A stretch of 64,000 nt of DNA, taken from NCBI RefSeq assembly GCF_000022485.1, contig NC_012623.1, positions 1,886,501 through 1,950,500 on the forward strand, given 5' to 3'. Of the stretch, positions 1 through 13,929 are shown one piece after another (positions within the stretch are counted from its first letter, which is position 1; each line of letters begins with the position of its first letter). Source of the DNA: Sulfolobus islandicus Y.N.15.51 (GTDB lineage Archaea > Thermoproteota > Thermoprotei_A > Sulfolobales > Sulfolobaceae). Made by a program: the position numbers and the translations under genes. A model generated the notes under the pieces. The model had not been told where the DNA came from, ran no database searches, and saw only the letters and a program-made list of their open reading frames with translations.

Positions 1-294
1 TTTCCCATGTGTTCTATTAATCTTCTATAGATAAGGCAAAATTTGAGTTTAAGACTCTAACTCTATTAATAGATTTATAAAGCAATTTGTAAAATCTGTT
101 GAAAACTATCTTAACTCTAAATACGGTGAAATTTCGTATCATTGTCACTAGAATAAAGTTGTATATTATAATGATAATGATGAAGTTAAATGACAAGTAA
201 TTTGAAATGCTATAGGCTCAACTAGATTCTTCCCTCAAAAGAGTTGAATAACACCAAACGATGTTTCCGTGTTTACCCATTTAAGATGAGCCCT
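1..294. other. AT-rich stretch before CRISPR array 1, no gene seen
   Basis: No open frame with convincing protein features was seen here. The segment lies beyond the leader-distal end of array 1, and no degenerate repeat was recognised in it. Confidence 0.5.
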
Positions 295-2525
295 CTTTCA
301 ATTCTATAGTAGATTAGCTGACATATACATTTAAATGTCAGGTTTTCATTTACACATGCTTTCAATTCTATAGTAGATTAGCTACGTTCTCTATGTTGAG
401 AATAAGTGTTAAGAGTTAAAACTTTCAATTCTATAGTAGATTAGCTCGATTTTTTGCCAAGGGTCTTATGTTACATTCATGTTACACTTTCAATTCTATA
501 GTAGATTAGCTCTCATTTTTTGCACAATTTACGCAAAATGACAGATTAATCTTTCAATTCTATAGTAGATTAGCCTATCGGGAGTTTTAAATCATCGAAT
601 ATGACCGCATAAAACTTTCAATTCTATAGTAGATTAGCCGCGATTAATGTATTGGGGTCTTCCCACGCAACCCCGAACTTTCAATTCTATAGTAGATTAG
701 CTAAACAGTGTCTACTGAGACTGTAGCATTAGCACCGAATACCTTTCAATTCTATAGTAGATTAGCGTACCTCACAGGGGTCACTCACTATTATTCCTGC
801 CGACGACTTTCAATTCTATAGTAGATTAGCACAGAAGTGAAACCGCTGATTTCGAATGAAAAGAAAGAATTCTTTCAATTCTATAGTAGATTAGCTACAA
901 ATACCTCATAGACAATGTAACACGCAACCTAAGACTTTCAATTCTATAGTAGATTAGCAAGGTGACAAAGCACTAATTATACAACCAATGCAAAGATTGG
1001 AAGACTTTCAATTCTATAGTAGATTAGCAAAGAGTTTGCAATCACCAAACAAAATGATGAGGTTTGGTACTTTCAATTCTATAGTAGATTAGCAACTGGA
1101 TTTCCTTATCTAACCCTTCTGCGATAGCATTATTCTTTCAATTCTATAGTAGATTAGCAGCTCATATTTTTTCAGTTAAAGAATATACGACAAAACTTCA
1201 CTTTCAATTCTATAGTAGATTAGCCCCGCTACACCTGGACCTAGACCTCCTGCCAAACCACCTACTTTCAATTCTATAGTAGATTAGCTATATTTGTCAG
1301 ATAACGAAAAATAAGAATGACAAAGTACTTTCAATTCTATAGTAGATTAGCTAAATTATTCACGCGATCCAGTGCAAATTTATAAATTAAGCACGCTTTC
1401 AATTCTATAGTAGATTAGCAGGTGGCTAAATCTGGACTAAGATTCTTGGTTTCATCTGATCTTTCAATTCTATAGTAGATTAGCTTGATTGAGTGGTTTG
1501 GGTTTGACTTTGATTTTGTGTTCTTTCAATTCTATAGTAGATTAGCGGTGGAGGAGACACAATGTGCCGTGGAGGAGGTGGAGGAGGCTTTCAATTCTAT
1601 AGTAGATTAGCAGCAGTTAAAATTGTTACTAAATCTAATTGTGTAACATTTTGCTTTCAATTCTATAGTAGATTAGCTCAGAAAATGACCTTGCACCTAC
1701 CCATTTCGCAATTTCTTTAAACTTTCAATTCTATAGTAGATTAGCAAAGGTCTAATAATCATAAAAAGTGAGATAAATCCTTCTAGCTTTCAATTCTATA
1801 GTAGATTAGCGAAGATCGAAAATTAAAGATAACTTTAAATTTGTCATAATCTTTCAATTCTATAGTAGATTAGCAAGGCTTTGGTTTGAAGGTAGCTAGA
1901 GCGTTGAACAGACTCTTTCAATTCTATAGTAGATTAGCACAGTCTTAAATGTACTTTTCGATATCGTAAACTTCTATGAGCTTTCAATTCTATAGTAGAT
2001 TAGCAATTATGAATATGTTTAGTAACTAAAAACTTTAAATTAGGGTTTCTTTCAATTCTATAGTAGATTAGCGGTTGAGCTCCGCCCAATACCTCCCCTA
2101 CCCTCCCTACTTTCAATTCTATAGTAGATTAGCAGGAAAAAGTGAAAGAGAATCAGAATACCACAAACACGGCAACTTTCAATTCTATAGTAGATTAGCC
2201 ACTACAACAAATTCTATCAGCACTAACAACATCAGAGATCTTTCAATTCTATAGTAGATTAGCTAGTTGAAAGATTAGAAGAAGAGGACATATATAATAT
2301 TTTAGACTTTCAATTCTATAGTAGATTAGCCAATGAACCCACTAGGAGGGTCACTCCCACCCTTCTAGTACTTTCAATTCTATAGTAGATTAGCACCAGA
2401 TCTCAAATCCACGATAGCATTTCTAATAGAGAAATATCTTTCAATTCTATAGTAGATTAGCCATTTAGTGGTGGTTCTGCTGGATCTGCACCTCTTCCAG
2501 CCTTTCAATTCTATAGTAGATTAGC
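295..2525 (-). CRISPR. CRISPR array 1, 35 repeats
   Basis: I counted 35 copies of a 24-bp repeat, read on the plus strand as CTTTCAATTC...GATTAGC, starting at 295, 359, 422 and so on to 2502, with 34 spacers of about 38-46 bp. The leader lies at the high-coordinate end (2526 onward), so the array should be transcribed on the minus strand with repeat GCTAATC...GAATTGAAAG. The leader-distal repeat at 295-318 is intact. This repeat type is typical of Sulfolobales I-A systems, and the adjacent csa/cas genes fit. The same crRNAs could also serve the type III complex encoded at 22-29 kb (inference). Confidence 0.98.
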
Positions 2526-2732
2526 TGAGGGTTTTTTAACCCTCTATTTAATCTTTTCTTCTCCCTTTCTTATAAGTTTTTCTTCTCTACTCTTTCCATT
2601 AGTATTATATTACTCTTTCTTATCTTTTTTACTATTCCCGGGTTTTTTCGGGATCTTAAGGAATTCTTCATAAAGATAATGAATTTAGGATAACAACCTA
2701 ACCCAAAACGAAACAAGGAAAAAGGAAAACAA
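2526..2732 (-). promoter_or_regulatory. Leader of CRISPR array 1
   Basis: These 207 bp directly abut the last repeat and are an exact inverted copy of 6375-6581, the leader of array 2. Identity stops abruptly after GGAAAACAA. The leader begins with a small hairpin (GAGGGTT...AACCCTC) next to the repeat and also contains a CCCGGG/TTTTTT/CGGGATC inverted motif. In Sulfolobales the leader carries the crRNA promoter and the signals for spacer insertion next to the first repeat. Confidence 0.92.
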
Positions 2733-2818
2733 CGGAAATAGTAGGGAATAAAAATTGGAATTGGAGTTCTTCGAAAGTAATCAAAAGTTATTTATTTATG
2801 ATATTACCATATATAATG

Positions 2819-3490
2819 ATGAAGTCTTACTTTGTAACTTTGGGATTTAATGAAACTTATCTTCTAAGACTTCTTAATGAGACTTCAGCTCAAAAGGAGG
2901 ATAAATTACTTATAGTAGTTCCTAGTCCCATAGTGGAAGGAACTAGAGCTGCTATAGAAAACTTAAAAATCCAAACTCTACGACTTCGCTATCCTAGCCC
3001 GGAAATAATTGAAATTAAAATTAGTACTTTTGATGATATTCTTTCCCAGCTTCTAGATAATTTATTACCTCTGCAAGAGCCTATAATTTCCGATTTAACT
3101 ATGGGAATGAGGCTTATGAATACACTGATTCTGATAGCAATTTTAGTTAGTAGGAAGAAGTTTACAATTTACTTAAGAGATGAAAATGGTGGTAGTAGAG
3201 TGGTATCTTTCACCAGTTCGGATATAAATGCGTTATCTAAGGAATATTCTTCAGAAGAGTTGAAGATGCTATATTCTATATTCAGAAACAATACGATAAG
3301 TACATTCGAGTTGTCAAAAATTTTAGGGAAAAGTGAAAAAACAATTCAGAATAAGATATCTGAATTAAAGAAACTAGGTATATTAACACAGAAAGGAAAA
3401 GATAGAACAGTAGAACTTACATCGCTCGGGCTTAATGTAATTAAATTAATTAAAAATTCAAAATTATATATAGAAAATGAAATTCAATGA
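2819..3490 (+). CDS. csa3: Csa3 CARF-wHTH regulator of CRISPR genes
   Basis: The N-terminal half is a CARF-type Rossmann domain (MKSYFVTLGFNETYLLRLL at the start; a DLTMGMRLMNT loop near residue 95, where CARF proteins bind ligand). The C-terminal third is a winged helix (TISTFELSKILGKSEKTIQNKISELKKLG). Csa3 proteins of Sulfolobus control adaptation genes and respond to cyclic oligoadenylates. I chose the ATG at 2819 because homologues begin MKSYFVTLGF; in-frame ATGs also exist at 2798 and 2816. The gene sits between the array 1 leader and the cas operon and converges on cas4. Confidence 0.88.
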   Translation: MKSYFVTLGFNETYLLRLLNETSAQKEDKLLIVVPSPIVEGTRAAIENLKIQTLRLRYPSPEIIEIKISTFDDILSQLLDNLLPLQEPIISDLTMGMRLMNTLILIAILVSRKKFTIYLRDENGGSRVVSFTSSDINALSKEYSSEELKMLYSIFRNNTISTFELSKILGKSEKTIQNKISELKKLGILTQKGKDRTVELTSLGLNVIKLIKNSKLYIENEIQ

Positions 3491-3561
3491 TTTTAATAAA
3501 TATAAATTGAGATTGTCGAATCTATACTAGGCGAAAATGAGGTCTCTAGTATTTGATAAAA

Positions 3562-4089
3562 TCATAGGATTACCGATAAGGGACAGACTCTTCTATATTG
3601 GCAAGCTTCACATAATTTAGGAGATGGATTAGCTACGGGTGGACTATCTTCTTCTAAGGACTCTACTAGTTTATTAGTAATTTTCTCTACATATTCCATA
3701 TGCTCTTTCCTAACTTCAATTTTAACTCTCTTTTCTCTTCCTAAAATAAGAATTGCGTCTTTTACTCTGAAACCATTCCTTTCCGCTAAATAAGCGTATG
3801 AAAGTAATTGTATTCTAAAATGTCCATAAAACCTTCTATAAAATGCCTTTATTTCGGCAACAATGTCCTTTGCTAATACATCTATGATTCCGCTTAAGCC
3901 GGTACTCTTATCCCTCATGTAAACCTCATAGTATTTGGGATCTGGTAGGTCATTTGCTAATTCTCTAGGCTTAATGTTCTTAGCTATCCTTTGTCCTTCA
4001 GTAATTGGTTCTCTCCAACCCAATTTTTTCCTTATCCAAGGGATTACGGGGCATAGCGTAAAATCCTTTAAATCGGTCACGCTAACCAT
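3562..4089 (-). CDS. cas4: Cas4 exonuclease, adaptation
   Basis: 175 aa. The RecB-type nuclease core is visible: GIIDVLAKDIVAEIKAF near residues 67-83 supplies the Asp and the E-x-K. Four cysteines for an iron-sulfur cluster are present, one near residue 13 (FTLCP) and three at the C-terminus (CEACQYRRVC). Cas4 trims pre-spacers and sets PAM choice and orientation. It is the last gene of csa1-cas1-cas2-cas4, and its start overlaps the cas2 end by 13 bp, implying coupled translation. Confidence 0.95.
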   Translation of the reverse strand: MVSVTDLKDFTLCPVIPWIRKKLGWREPITEGQRIAKNIKPRELANDLPDPKYYEVYMRDKSTGLSGIIDVLAKDIVAEIKAFYRRFYGHFRIQLLSYAYLAERNGFRVKDAILILGREKRVKIEVRKEHMEYVEKITNKLVESLEEDSPPVANPSPKLCEACQYRRVCPLSVIL

Positions 4090-4355
4090 TCTCCTACAAC
4101 CCCTTCTTTACCTATGACTATCCTTCTCTCCCAATCCCTTATGCCTAAGGGAATTATATGCACTATATCAGTTTTAATGTCTACTATATCATTTATTACT
4201 CTAATTAGGTTTTTGACTCGCTGAGTATCTATATCTCCCTCAAATGCGCTCTTTTGAATTCTATAAAGACCAAATTTCTTAAGCTCATTAGCTAATTTAT
4301 TTCTCTTTCCGTTATCAGAAATATCGTAAACTACAACTATTTTCAATATAGCCAC
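4077..4355 (-). CDS. cas2: Cas2 adaptation subunit
   Basis: 92 aa with the typical first strand and catalytic-type Asp (IVVVYDISDNGKRNKLANELKKFGLYRIQKSAFEG). Cas2 dimers bridge two Cas1 dimers in the spacer integrase. The start is a GTG that overlaps the stop of the upstream 35-aa ORF; the cas4 start lies within its 3' end. Confidence 0.95.
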   Translation of the reverse strand: MAILKIVVVYDISDNGKRNKLANELKKFGLYRIQKSAFEGDIDTQRVKNLIRVINDIVDIKTDIVHIIPLGIRDWERRIVIGKEGVVGEWLA

Positions 4356-4450
4356 CTTGATTCATCTTCATCTATTAAAGCGTGATCATCTTTAAGTGCT
4401 GATGGTAGAAAGACTTTATCGATTAGTGATATACTAGAAGCTATCTTCAA
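4343..4450 (-). CDS. 35-aa ORF between cas1 and cas2
   Basis: TTG-initiated ORF (begins MKIASSISLIDKVF, ends DEDESRWLY), preceded by GGAG about nine bases upstream and overlapping the cas2 GTG start at its stop codon. It is in the same frame as cas1, separated by the cas1 TAG and four codons. It may be a real small protein coupling cas1 to cas2 translation, or the former tail of Cas1 cut off by the TAG. I do not recognise it. Confidence 0.45.
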   Translation of the reverse strand: MKIASSISLIDKVFLPSALKDDHALIDEDESRWLY

Positions 4451-4462
4451 AATACCACACTC

Positions 4463-5371
4463 CTACAAAACTAGTTTAAATCCGTTATAAGGTCTCTTCT
4501 CTCTTACGCTAGACGCTAATTTCACCGTATGAGCCCTAATTGCTTGTACTAAAGTTTTAGGATTATGATCGTTTTCCTCCTTAACTTTATCATCCATTCC
4601 CTTAACTACTATTCTAGCCAATGATGACCTACTTTCTCTATCTATAAGTCCATCTTTGATTTTTAGTCTAAATCCCTCTCTGAAAGCCCTAACCAAGATG
4701 AAGTCTATATAAGGCTTGAACATTTCAGAAAAATCGTAAACCAAGCTCTCACTACCTGGCCTATCCTTATGAACGAAACCTAAATAGGGATCTAAGCCGG
4801 CAATAACTAGATACTTGAATATTCTATTGTATAGAATGGCGTAAGAGTAATTTAACGCCATGTTGAATTGATCAGCCGAGTCCGTATCTCTTCCATCAAA
4901 ATGTATGTCCTTAGGCAATAGAAAAGCAATATTTTGCCAATATATTCTAGCTGCAGTAGGTTCATCTCTTCCTATAAGTTCCTTATAGTTCGTTCTAATA
5001 CCGCTCCTAGTCCAGTATTTCAAATGAACATGCTGGTTAAAAATTTTACATTTAATTATCTCCTCACCGTATCTGGTATCATTGTTTAATACAGCCTCAT
5101 ATTGAGCCCTTTTAGTTTTAACAGTCTCAGTTACCACGGAAGGTAATAGTATACCCCAAGGATTTTCCCTAGAATCTAAAAATATAACGCCGATACCGTG
5201 ACTTAACGCCACCATTAAAGCTTTGGTTGAAATCAGAGAGGAAGATAAGACTAATATTTCATCAACCTCGGAAGGTGAAACTTCAACCTTATTATCTCCC
5301 TTTTTTATTACGAACATTCCCTTCTTTACTGACAAATATGCGCCATACTCCGATATTATTAAGGTCTTAAT
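4463..5371 (-). CDS. cas1: Cas1 integrase
   Basis: The metal-dependent integrase that inserts spacers. The visible core includes LSHGIGVIFLDSRENPWG, the NMALNYSYAILYNRIFKYLVIAGLDPYLGFVHKDRPGSESLVYDFSEMFKP-type C-terminal domain (Glu, His and Asp of the active site), and QAIRAHTVKLASSVR at the end. The first standard start is a TTG at 5335. However, the frame upstream encodes KTLIISEYGAYLSVKKG, the usual conserved Cas1 N-terminus, back to ATT at 5371, just after GGTGAGGGG and six bases past the csa1 stop. I therefore favour an ATT start; with TTG the protein would be 290 aa. Confidence 0.93.
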   Translation of the reverse strand: MKTLIISEYGAYLSVKKGMFVIKKGDNKVEVSPSEVDEILVLSSSLISTKALMVALSHGIGVIFLDSRENPWGILLPSVVTETVKTKRAQYEAVLNNDTRYGEEIIKCKIFNQHVHLKYWTRSGIRTNYKELIGRDEPTAARIYWQNIAFLLPKDIHFDGRDTDSADQFNMALNYSYAILYNRIFKYLVIAGLDPYLGFVHKDRPGSESLVYDFSEMFKPYIDFILVRAFREGFRLKIKDGLIDRESRSSLARIVVKGMDDKVKEENDHNPKTLVQAIRAHTVKLASSVREKRPYNGFKLVL

Positions 5372-5377
5372 TTCCCC

Positions 5378-6229
5378 TCACCTCTTATTACAGTAATTGA
5401 GAAACGGGCATGAAGGAGAACACGCAGTAGGCATTCCGGGATCTCTTCCTTCAGATACCATATCTATTACCTCATCTCTAGCGTCTATGAACTCCTTTCT
5501 TAAATCTGGAGAAATATAATATACTTCATACTTGAACTCTGGCATGTTTTTATTTATGCCATTTACATAAATTAGACTACCGAAATCTATTGGTAACTCT
5601 AACGCACTTTCAAGGGCCAAAGCATATCCAGCTAAGGCTAACTTATGAAACTCCTGCGTATTAGCCACTTTTATCTCAACTACCAATGATAGTTGTGTTA
5701 TAGCATCTACTGAAAGCCTAGATGATAAACCCAGTGGAGTTCCATCTACTCTAAATTCCGATATTATTGGTAAGAAAGAAGTTGAGTCCGAAAAGTCGGA
5801 AATTAGATCCAACGCAAAAGCCTTGTAAACCTCCTCACAGAACTTAAAGAACTGTTGAGGACATAAATTACTTACCTTATTTACCTTTCTGAAGATAGCT
5901 TCTATAGCAGCCCAAGGTTTATAGCCCAGAGATAAAAGCTTAACTATTTCATTAGAAACACTCGCTAGAACCTCATGAACTGATTGCCCTAATACTAAAG
6001 CGCTTCTCTGTTCACCTTGAACCTTTAAAACTCTTCTTAGATATACATCCCTTTTAGTATCACAATATCTATAAGCCACGTCAGACATAGACAAGCCTAG
6101 ATATCTTCTGGGTTTTATTGGAGGCATATGATAATTCCAACCCCTTAGTTCCTCCTCTATAGGGTCAGAAGCCCTATAGGAGTGAAGCCTCCTAACTTGT
6201 CTAATTATCTGCGACCTCACGTTATACAT
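5378..6229 (-). CDS. csa1: Csa1, Cas4-like adaptation protein
   Basis: 283 aa. It has a cysteine near residue 56 (YRYCDTKRDVYLRRV), a RecB-like patch (LVVEIKVANTQEF) and a C-terminal cysteine cluster (CSPSCPFLNYC), the layout of Csa1/Cas4-like nucleases that bind an iron-sulfur cluster. It is the first gene of the adaptation operon. In Sulfolobus its promoter is a target of Csa3-type activators (established knowledge; the site was not identified here). Confidence 0.9.
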   Translation of the reverse strand: MYNVRSQIIRQVRRLHSYRASDPIEEELRGWNYHMPPIKPRRYLGLSMSDVAYRYCDTKRDVYLRRVLKVQGEQRSALVLGQSVHEVLASVSNEIVKLLSLGYKPWAAIEAIFRKVNKVSNLCPQQFFKFCEEVYKAFALDLISDFSDSTSFLPIISEFRVDGTPLGLSSRLSVDAITQLSLVVEIKVANTQEFHKLALAGYALALESALELPIDFGSLIYVNGINKNMPEFKYEVYYISPDLRKEFIDARDEVIDMVSEGRDPGMPTACSPSCPFLNYCNKR

Positions 6230-6374
6230 TATGCAAAAAGAATCTAAAATGCACGATAATGATCCTTGTAAATTTCTTCCCGGTTTTAGTAAGGATAATC
6301 TTAATAAACGACGATTTTCCTCTTGATGAAGAATAATGGAAAATATAGGGAAAGTGTTCTCCCGTATATGATCC

Positions 6375-6581
6375 TTGTTTTCCTTTTTCCTTGTTTCGTT
6401 TTGGGTTAGGTTGTTATCCTAAATTCATTATCTTTATGAAGAATTCCTTAAGATCCCGAAAAAACCCGGGAATAGTAAAAAAGATAAGAAAGAGTAATAT
6501 AATACTAATGGAAAGAGTAGAGAAGAAAAACTTATAAGAAAGGGAGAAGAAAAGATTAAATAGAGGGTTAAAAAACCCTCA
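6375..6581 (+). promoter_or_regulatory. Leader of CRISPR array 2
   Basis: Exact inverted copy of 2526-2732, ending at the first repeat of array 2. Outside this block the two flanks are unrelated. The 6230-6374 segment between it and csa1 should hold the csa1 promoter. Confidence 0.92.
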
Positions 6582-10807
<4,226 letters not shown>

Positions 10808-10850
10808 TTAGTGTATATTACCCTTGCAATTACTTCGTCTTCACATATTT

Positions 10851-10864
10851 GTTAATCTACTATA
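10851..10864 (+). repeat. Degenerate terminal CRISPR repeat
   Basis: GTTAATCTACTATA matches the first 14 bases of the repeat with one change and then breaks off. It lies one spacer length (43 bp) beyond the last full repeat. It looks like the decayed leader-distal end of array 2. Confidence 0.7.
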
Positions 10865-11008
10865 ATAACGCCCTTCAACCTCTCCCTAAGTATATTGTCG
10901 GCATCTATTGGTCTCTTCTTGTGGATCTTGTAGAATTTTATGTAGGGAATTTTCAGTCTTTTTCTCGCTATTCTCCAAGCTGTTACGTGAGAATGTCCGG
11001 AATGTAAT
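10858..11008 (-). pseudogene. Fragment of a helix-turn-helix-like protein
   Basis: The minus strand reads HSHVTAWRIARKRL, then KIPYIKFYKIHKKRPIDAD, then NILRERLKGV, an uninterrupted, basic, helix-rich segment without a start. It runs straight into the degenerate CRISPR repeat, so the array end has cut or replaced the rest. It resembles a DNA-binding region, but I cannot name the family. Confidence 0.35.
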
Positions 11009-11161
11009 TATCTGAATGAATATATAAATGGAATGATAAATATTAATATTATCAGAAGTATATAACCTGGTTAATCTGGAAAAACTTGATCATGGAAAAA
11101 TATCAAGTTAAGAAGATTTATTTATCATGCATGGTGATGCTTGAGTGCGTAATGACGTTTC

Positions 11162-11443
11162 TTAGAGTTGAACTATTCGACGTCCTGGAGGGGTTCTTCG
11201 TTGGACGGCTAGGAACATCCTGATGTTGTAGAAGACTCCCAGGACGTGGAGGAAGGCTTCGTTCCTCCACACCGTGGTCCCATAGGGCCTCCAGAACTTG
11301 TACAGGAAGGTACCGAAGAACTCCACGTGAGCCCTCAGAGTCGTGAAAGGTTTCTCCATAGCTATGAGCTGGGTTGGGGAGGGCGAGAAACCCCTGTCAG
11401 CTATCTTAATCCCCTTGAGCGGGGACTTAAATCTCTTATCCGA
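11162..11443 (-). pseudogene. C-terminal fragment of an IS5-type transposase
   Basis: The minus strand encodes IKIADRGFSPSPTQLIAM, then EKPFTTLRAHVEFFGTFLYK and FWRPYG. This parallels the end of the transposases at 31992 and 62474 (VVDRGF...RRYVEFFGIFLKRYWRPY), including the second Asp and the Glu of a DDE enzyme. The N-terminal part is missing because an IS256-type element begins at 11444. It is more GC-rich than its surroundings and divergent from the other IS5-like copies. Confidence 0.65.
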
Positions 11444-12288
11444 GGGGCTACCAGTTATACTTGTGGTAGCAAAAGGTGAAAAATAATGACAAAAAGTAAA
11501 AATAACCCCGGAAGGAGTAATACCATAAGGGAGAGTAATACCATGAAGGTAATGGAAGAAATAAGAGAAAAGATAAGAAAGGCAATCAAAGAAGGAGTTA
11601 GCCTAAGGGAAATAGAGGAGATAATCTTGCAAGAGGCCATGATGGAAGAGAGGGAAGCCTACCTAGAAGTTGAGGACGACCACAAGAACGGGACCTACTT
11701 CAGATATCTGGGAACCAGAGACGGAGTATTAAGACTCAGAGTACCGAGAACCAGAAAGGGTGGCTTCAGACCCAAGATCCTTCCAGAGAAAGGACCAGCC
11801 CAGATTACGAGGACTTCCTCCAGCAGCCTATCAGGCATGACTCCAAGTCAAGGCCTTGTTAGCAGCCAAGGGAATACCGTATAGTGAGATCGTAATGAAT
11901 CGGGTTGCCGAGAGAATATCCAACAAACTCAAGGAATACAAGAGCCGCGAACTACCTCACGATCTCCTAGCCCTTTACATCGATGTGAAGATCGTAAAGG
12001 TCAGAATCAGCGAGTCGATCATGGAGAGAGCCATTTACATTGCCATAGGAGTTGACTTAGAAGGGAATAAGTTCGTCTTGGACTACGAAGTTAGGGATAG
12101 GGAGGACTTGGACGGTTGGAAGTCCTTCTTGAGCGGACTCGTAAGCAGGGGAGTCAGCAGGGTTGACGTAATCGTGAGCGATGACTTCTCTGGACTCGAT
12201 CGCGTCGTGTCCACGCTCTTTCCCTCCTCTCAACACCAGCTCTGTATAACACACATGGTTAGGAACCTCATGAGGGTCCTCCCGGACA
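11444..12288 (+). mobile_element. 5' two-thirds of an IS256-type element, broken
   Basis: Begins with the terminal repeat GGGGCTACCAGTTATA, as in the copies ending at 31661 and 55029. The transposase starts at 11486 (MTKSKNNPGR). It carries a 7-bp deletion near 11790, a further deletion near 11828 and the short form of a CTTGA repeat near 11850, so it is frameshifted. The remainder (frame from 11856) contains the Mutator/IS256 features VDVIVSDDFSGLDRVV and QLCITHMVRNLMRVLPD. It stops at GGACA, where a MITE is inserted. The matching 3' half is at 59953-60421. Confidence 0.85.
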
Positions 12289-12553
12289 CGGTAGACCCAA
12301 AATCATATTACAAATACAAATTCAACATTAAACCTCATATTTTTTCTTAATAAATAAAAGAATATATTTTATTATACTCATAATCAAGAGTAGTAAGAAT
12401 AAATATATTAAATAATTGATACAAATAAAGCTGATTTCATTATTCGTGTCCTTGTCATTCTCTAATGTTATAATAATATTCCTCAGTTTACTTTCAGAAA
12501 TATAAAAGATCTAATACAACACTTAAAAATTTCTAAAAGATACTGTAAAATCA
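12289..12553. mobile_element. Left part of an ISH3-type MITE
   Basis: Starts CGGTAGACCCAAAATC and matches 59608-59872 almost base for base. It is noncoding and AT-rich. Its right part is missing because an IS1-type element begins at 12554. The same terminal sequence bounds the ISH3-like element at 29587-30798, so this is likely a nonautonomous relative. Confidence 0.8.
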
Positions 12554-13643
12554 GGGAGTGTTCTCATGCAGTCATCTTATTCGATATTGAATAGTAAAAT
12601 TATATCAGATTTTCCCTAATATTCTGCACTCCTCTCAAGTAAGCCTCGTTCAAGGGAGTCTTCTCCCTTGAATAAATTACTGGATACATGACATTAAGTA
12701 AGGCAAGACTATAATCAACCATTCTCTGACTCCTATTGACAGCCCTAGTGTCCCTAGCCAACCTAGCCAAATGAGCCCTACAGTAAGAGTTATAACTCTC
12801 AACCGTATACTTCTTACTTGCAACGTGATTGTCAAGGACTTGATAAACAGAGTAATCATCAGTGTAATTAACCTCACTCTTAGGCAGAGAATTCAAGAGA
12901 AAACTAAAAGTCTTATAATCCCTATCACCCGTAGTAAAGAAGGGTAAACCATCAGCCAAATCCACAAGTTCTCCCTCTTGGAACCATGCCTAAGGTAAGT
13001 CCAACTCTCGTCAAATACCGTGACTTTTGCGGTAAAGCTTTTTAGTTGCTCTTATAGGACTAATAAATTAACGTATGCCACTATTCCTTTTCTCTTTATC
13101 AGACTGTAAACTGTAGTTAAAGGTTTTCCCTCAACTTTAGCTATTCCCCTCATGCTCATCCTATTCAAGTACTCCTTCAAGATCCTCTCCTTTTACTCCC
13201 TACTCATCCCATGACTATTAGCATCGTAGAAAGTCCTTCTGCAGACATTACACTTGTACTTACCTCTTGATGAACCATTCTTGACCACCTTGTCCGACTT
13301 ACAAGATGGACAGTTTGGCCTAATCTCCCTCCTCTTCCTTACACCCAATGTAGTAATAAATTGTTGATGGCGGTATTCCAAGCTTAGTTATTGGCACTCC
13401 CAACAAGTATGCAGCTATTGCCATTGAGATCCTTTCTAGATCGTGTTTTCTAGGCTTAACCTTTAAATTCTCTAAAATCAATACTATTAATTGTGTGAGG
13501 GTGACGAGGTCCATTCTCGTCTCCCCTATACAATCTCGTCACCCTCACACAAGAAGTTTTCTCACGAAGACTTATAATCTTAACATATATTTAATATTTT
13601 TACTATTCAATATCGAATAAGATGACTGCATGAGAACACCCCC
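12554..13643 (-). mobile_element. IS1-type element, transposase decayed
   Basis: Bounded by about 46-bp near-perfect inverted repeats (GGGAGTGTTCTCATGC... at 12554 and its complement ending at 13643). The minus strand encodes pieces of an IS1-family transposase: an N-terminal part (13320-13514), a zinc-ribbon part CPSCKSDKV...CNVC (13193-13381), and the DDE part GDRDYKTFSF...HLARLARDTRAVNRSQRMVDYSLALL (12600-12965), all in different frames. It is inactive unless rescued in trans. It sits inside the MITE, which sits inside the IS256 copy. Confidence 0.8.
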
Positions 13644-13929
13644 AAATGCTACTCTTGCTTATACAAACTTTTCTTAAAAATATTCTCTCGGCTTTTTCTG
13701 TATTTTAATCATCTTGTTTTTTACGCGAAAAAAGAAATTCTCATACTGACGTTTTAACTTTGGTGTATTTCTAAATAAATTTGACTCCTTATATGAGTCA
13801 AAAAATCGTTCTTTAATTCATGAAGTTTTAACTTATTATTAATTAAGGTAAGTTCCAGGCTATAGTACACTTAATGCTATCGACGTAATAACTGGATGGA
13901 AAATAATGCTTAATGAAAGATCTCACATA
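13644..13929. other. Intergenic, no gene seen
   Basis: AT-rich sequence between the transposon nest and the Nramp-like gene. It does not continue the MITE that should resume here, so sequence was lost or exchanged on this side. Confidence 0.4.
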
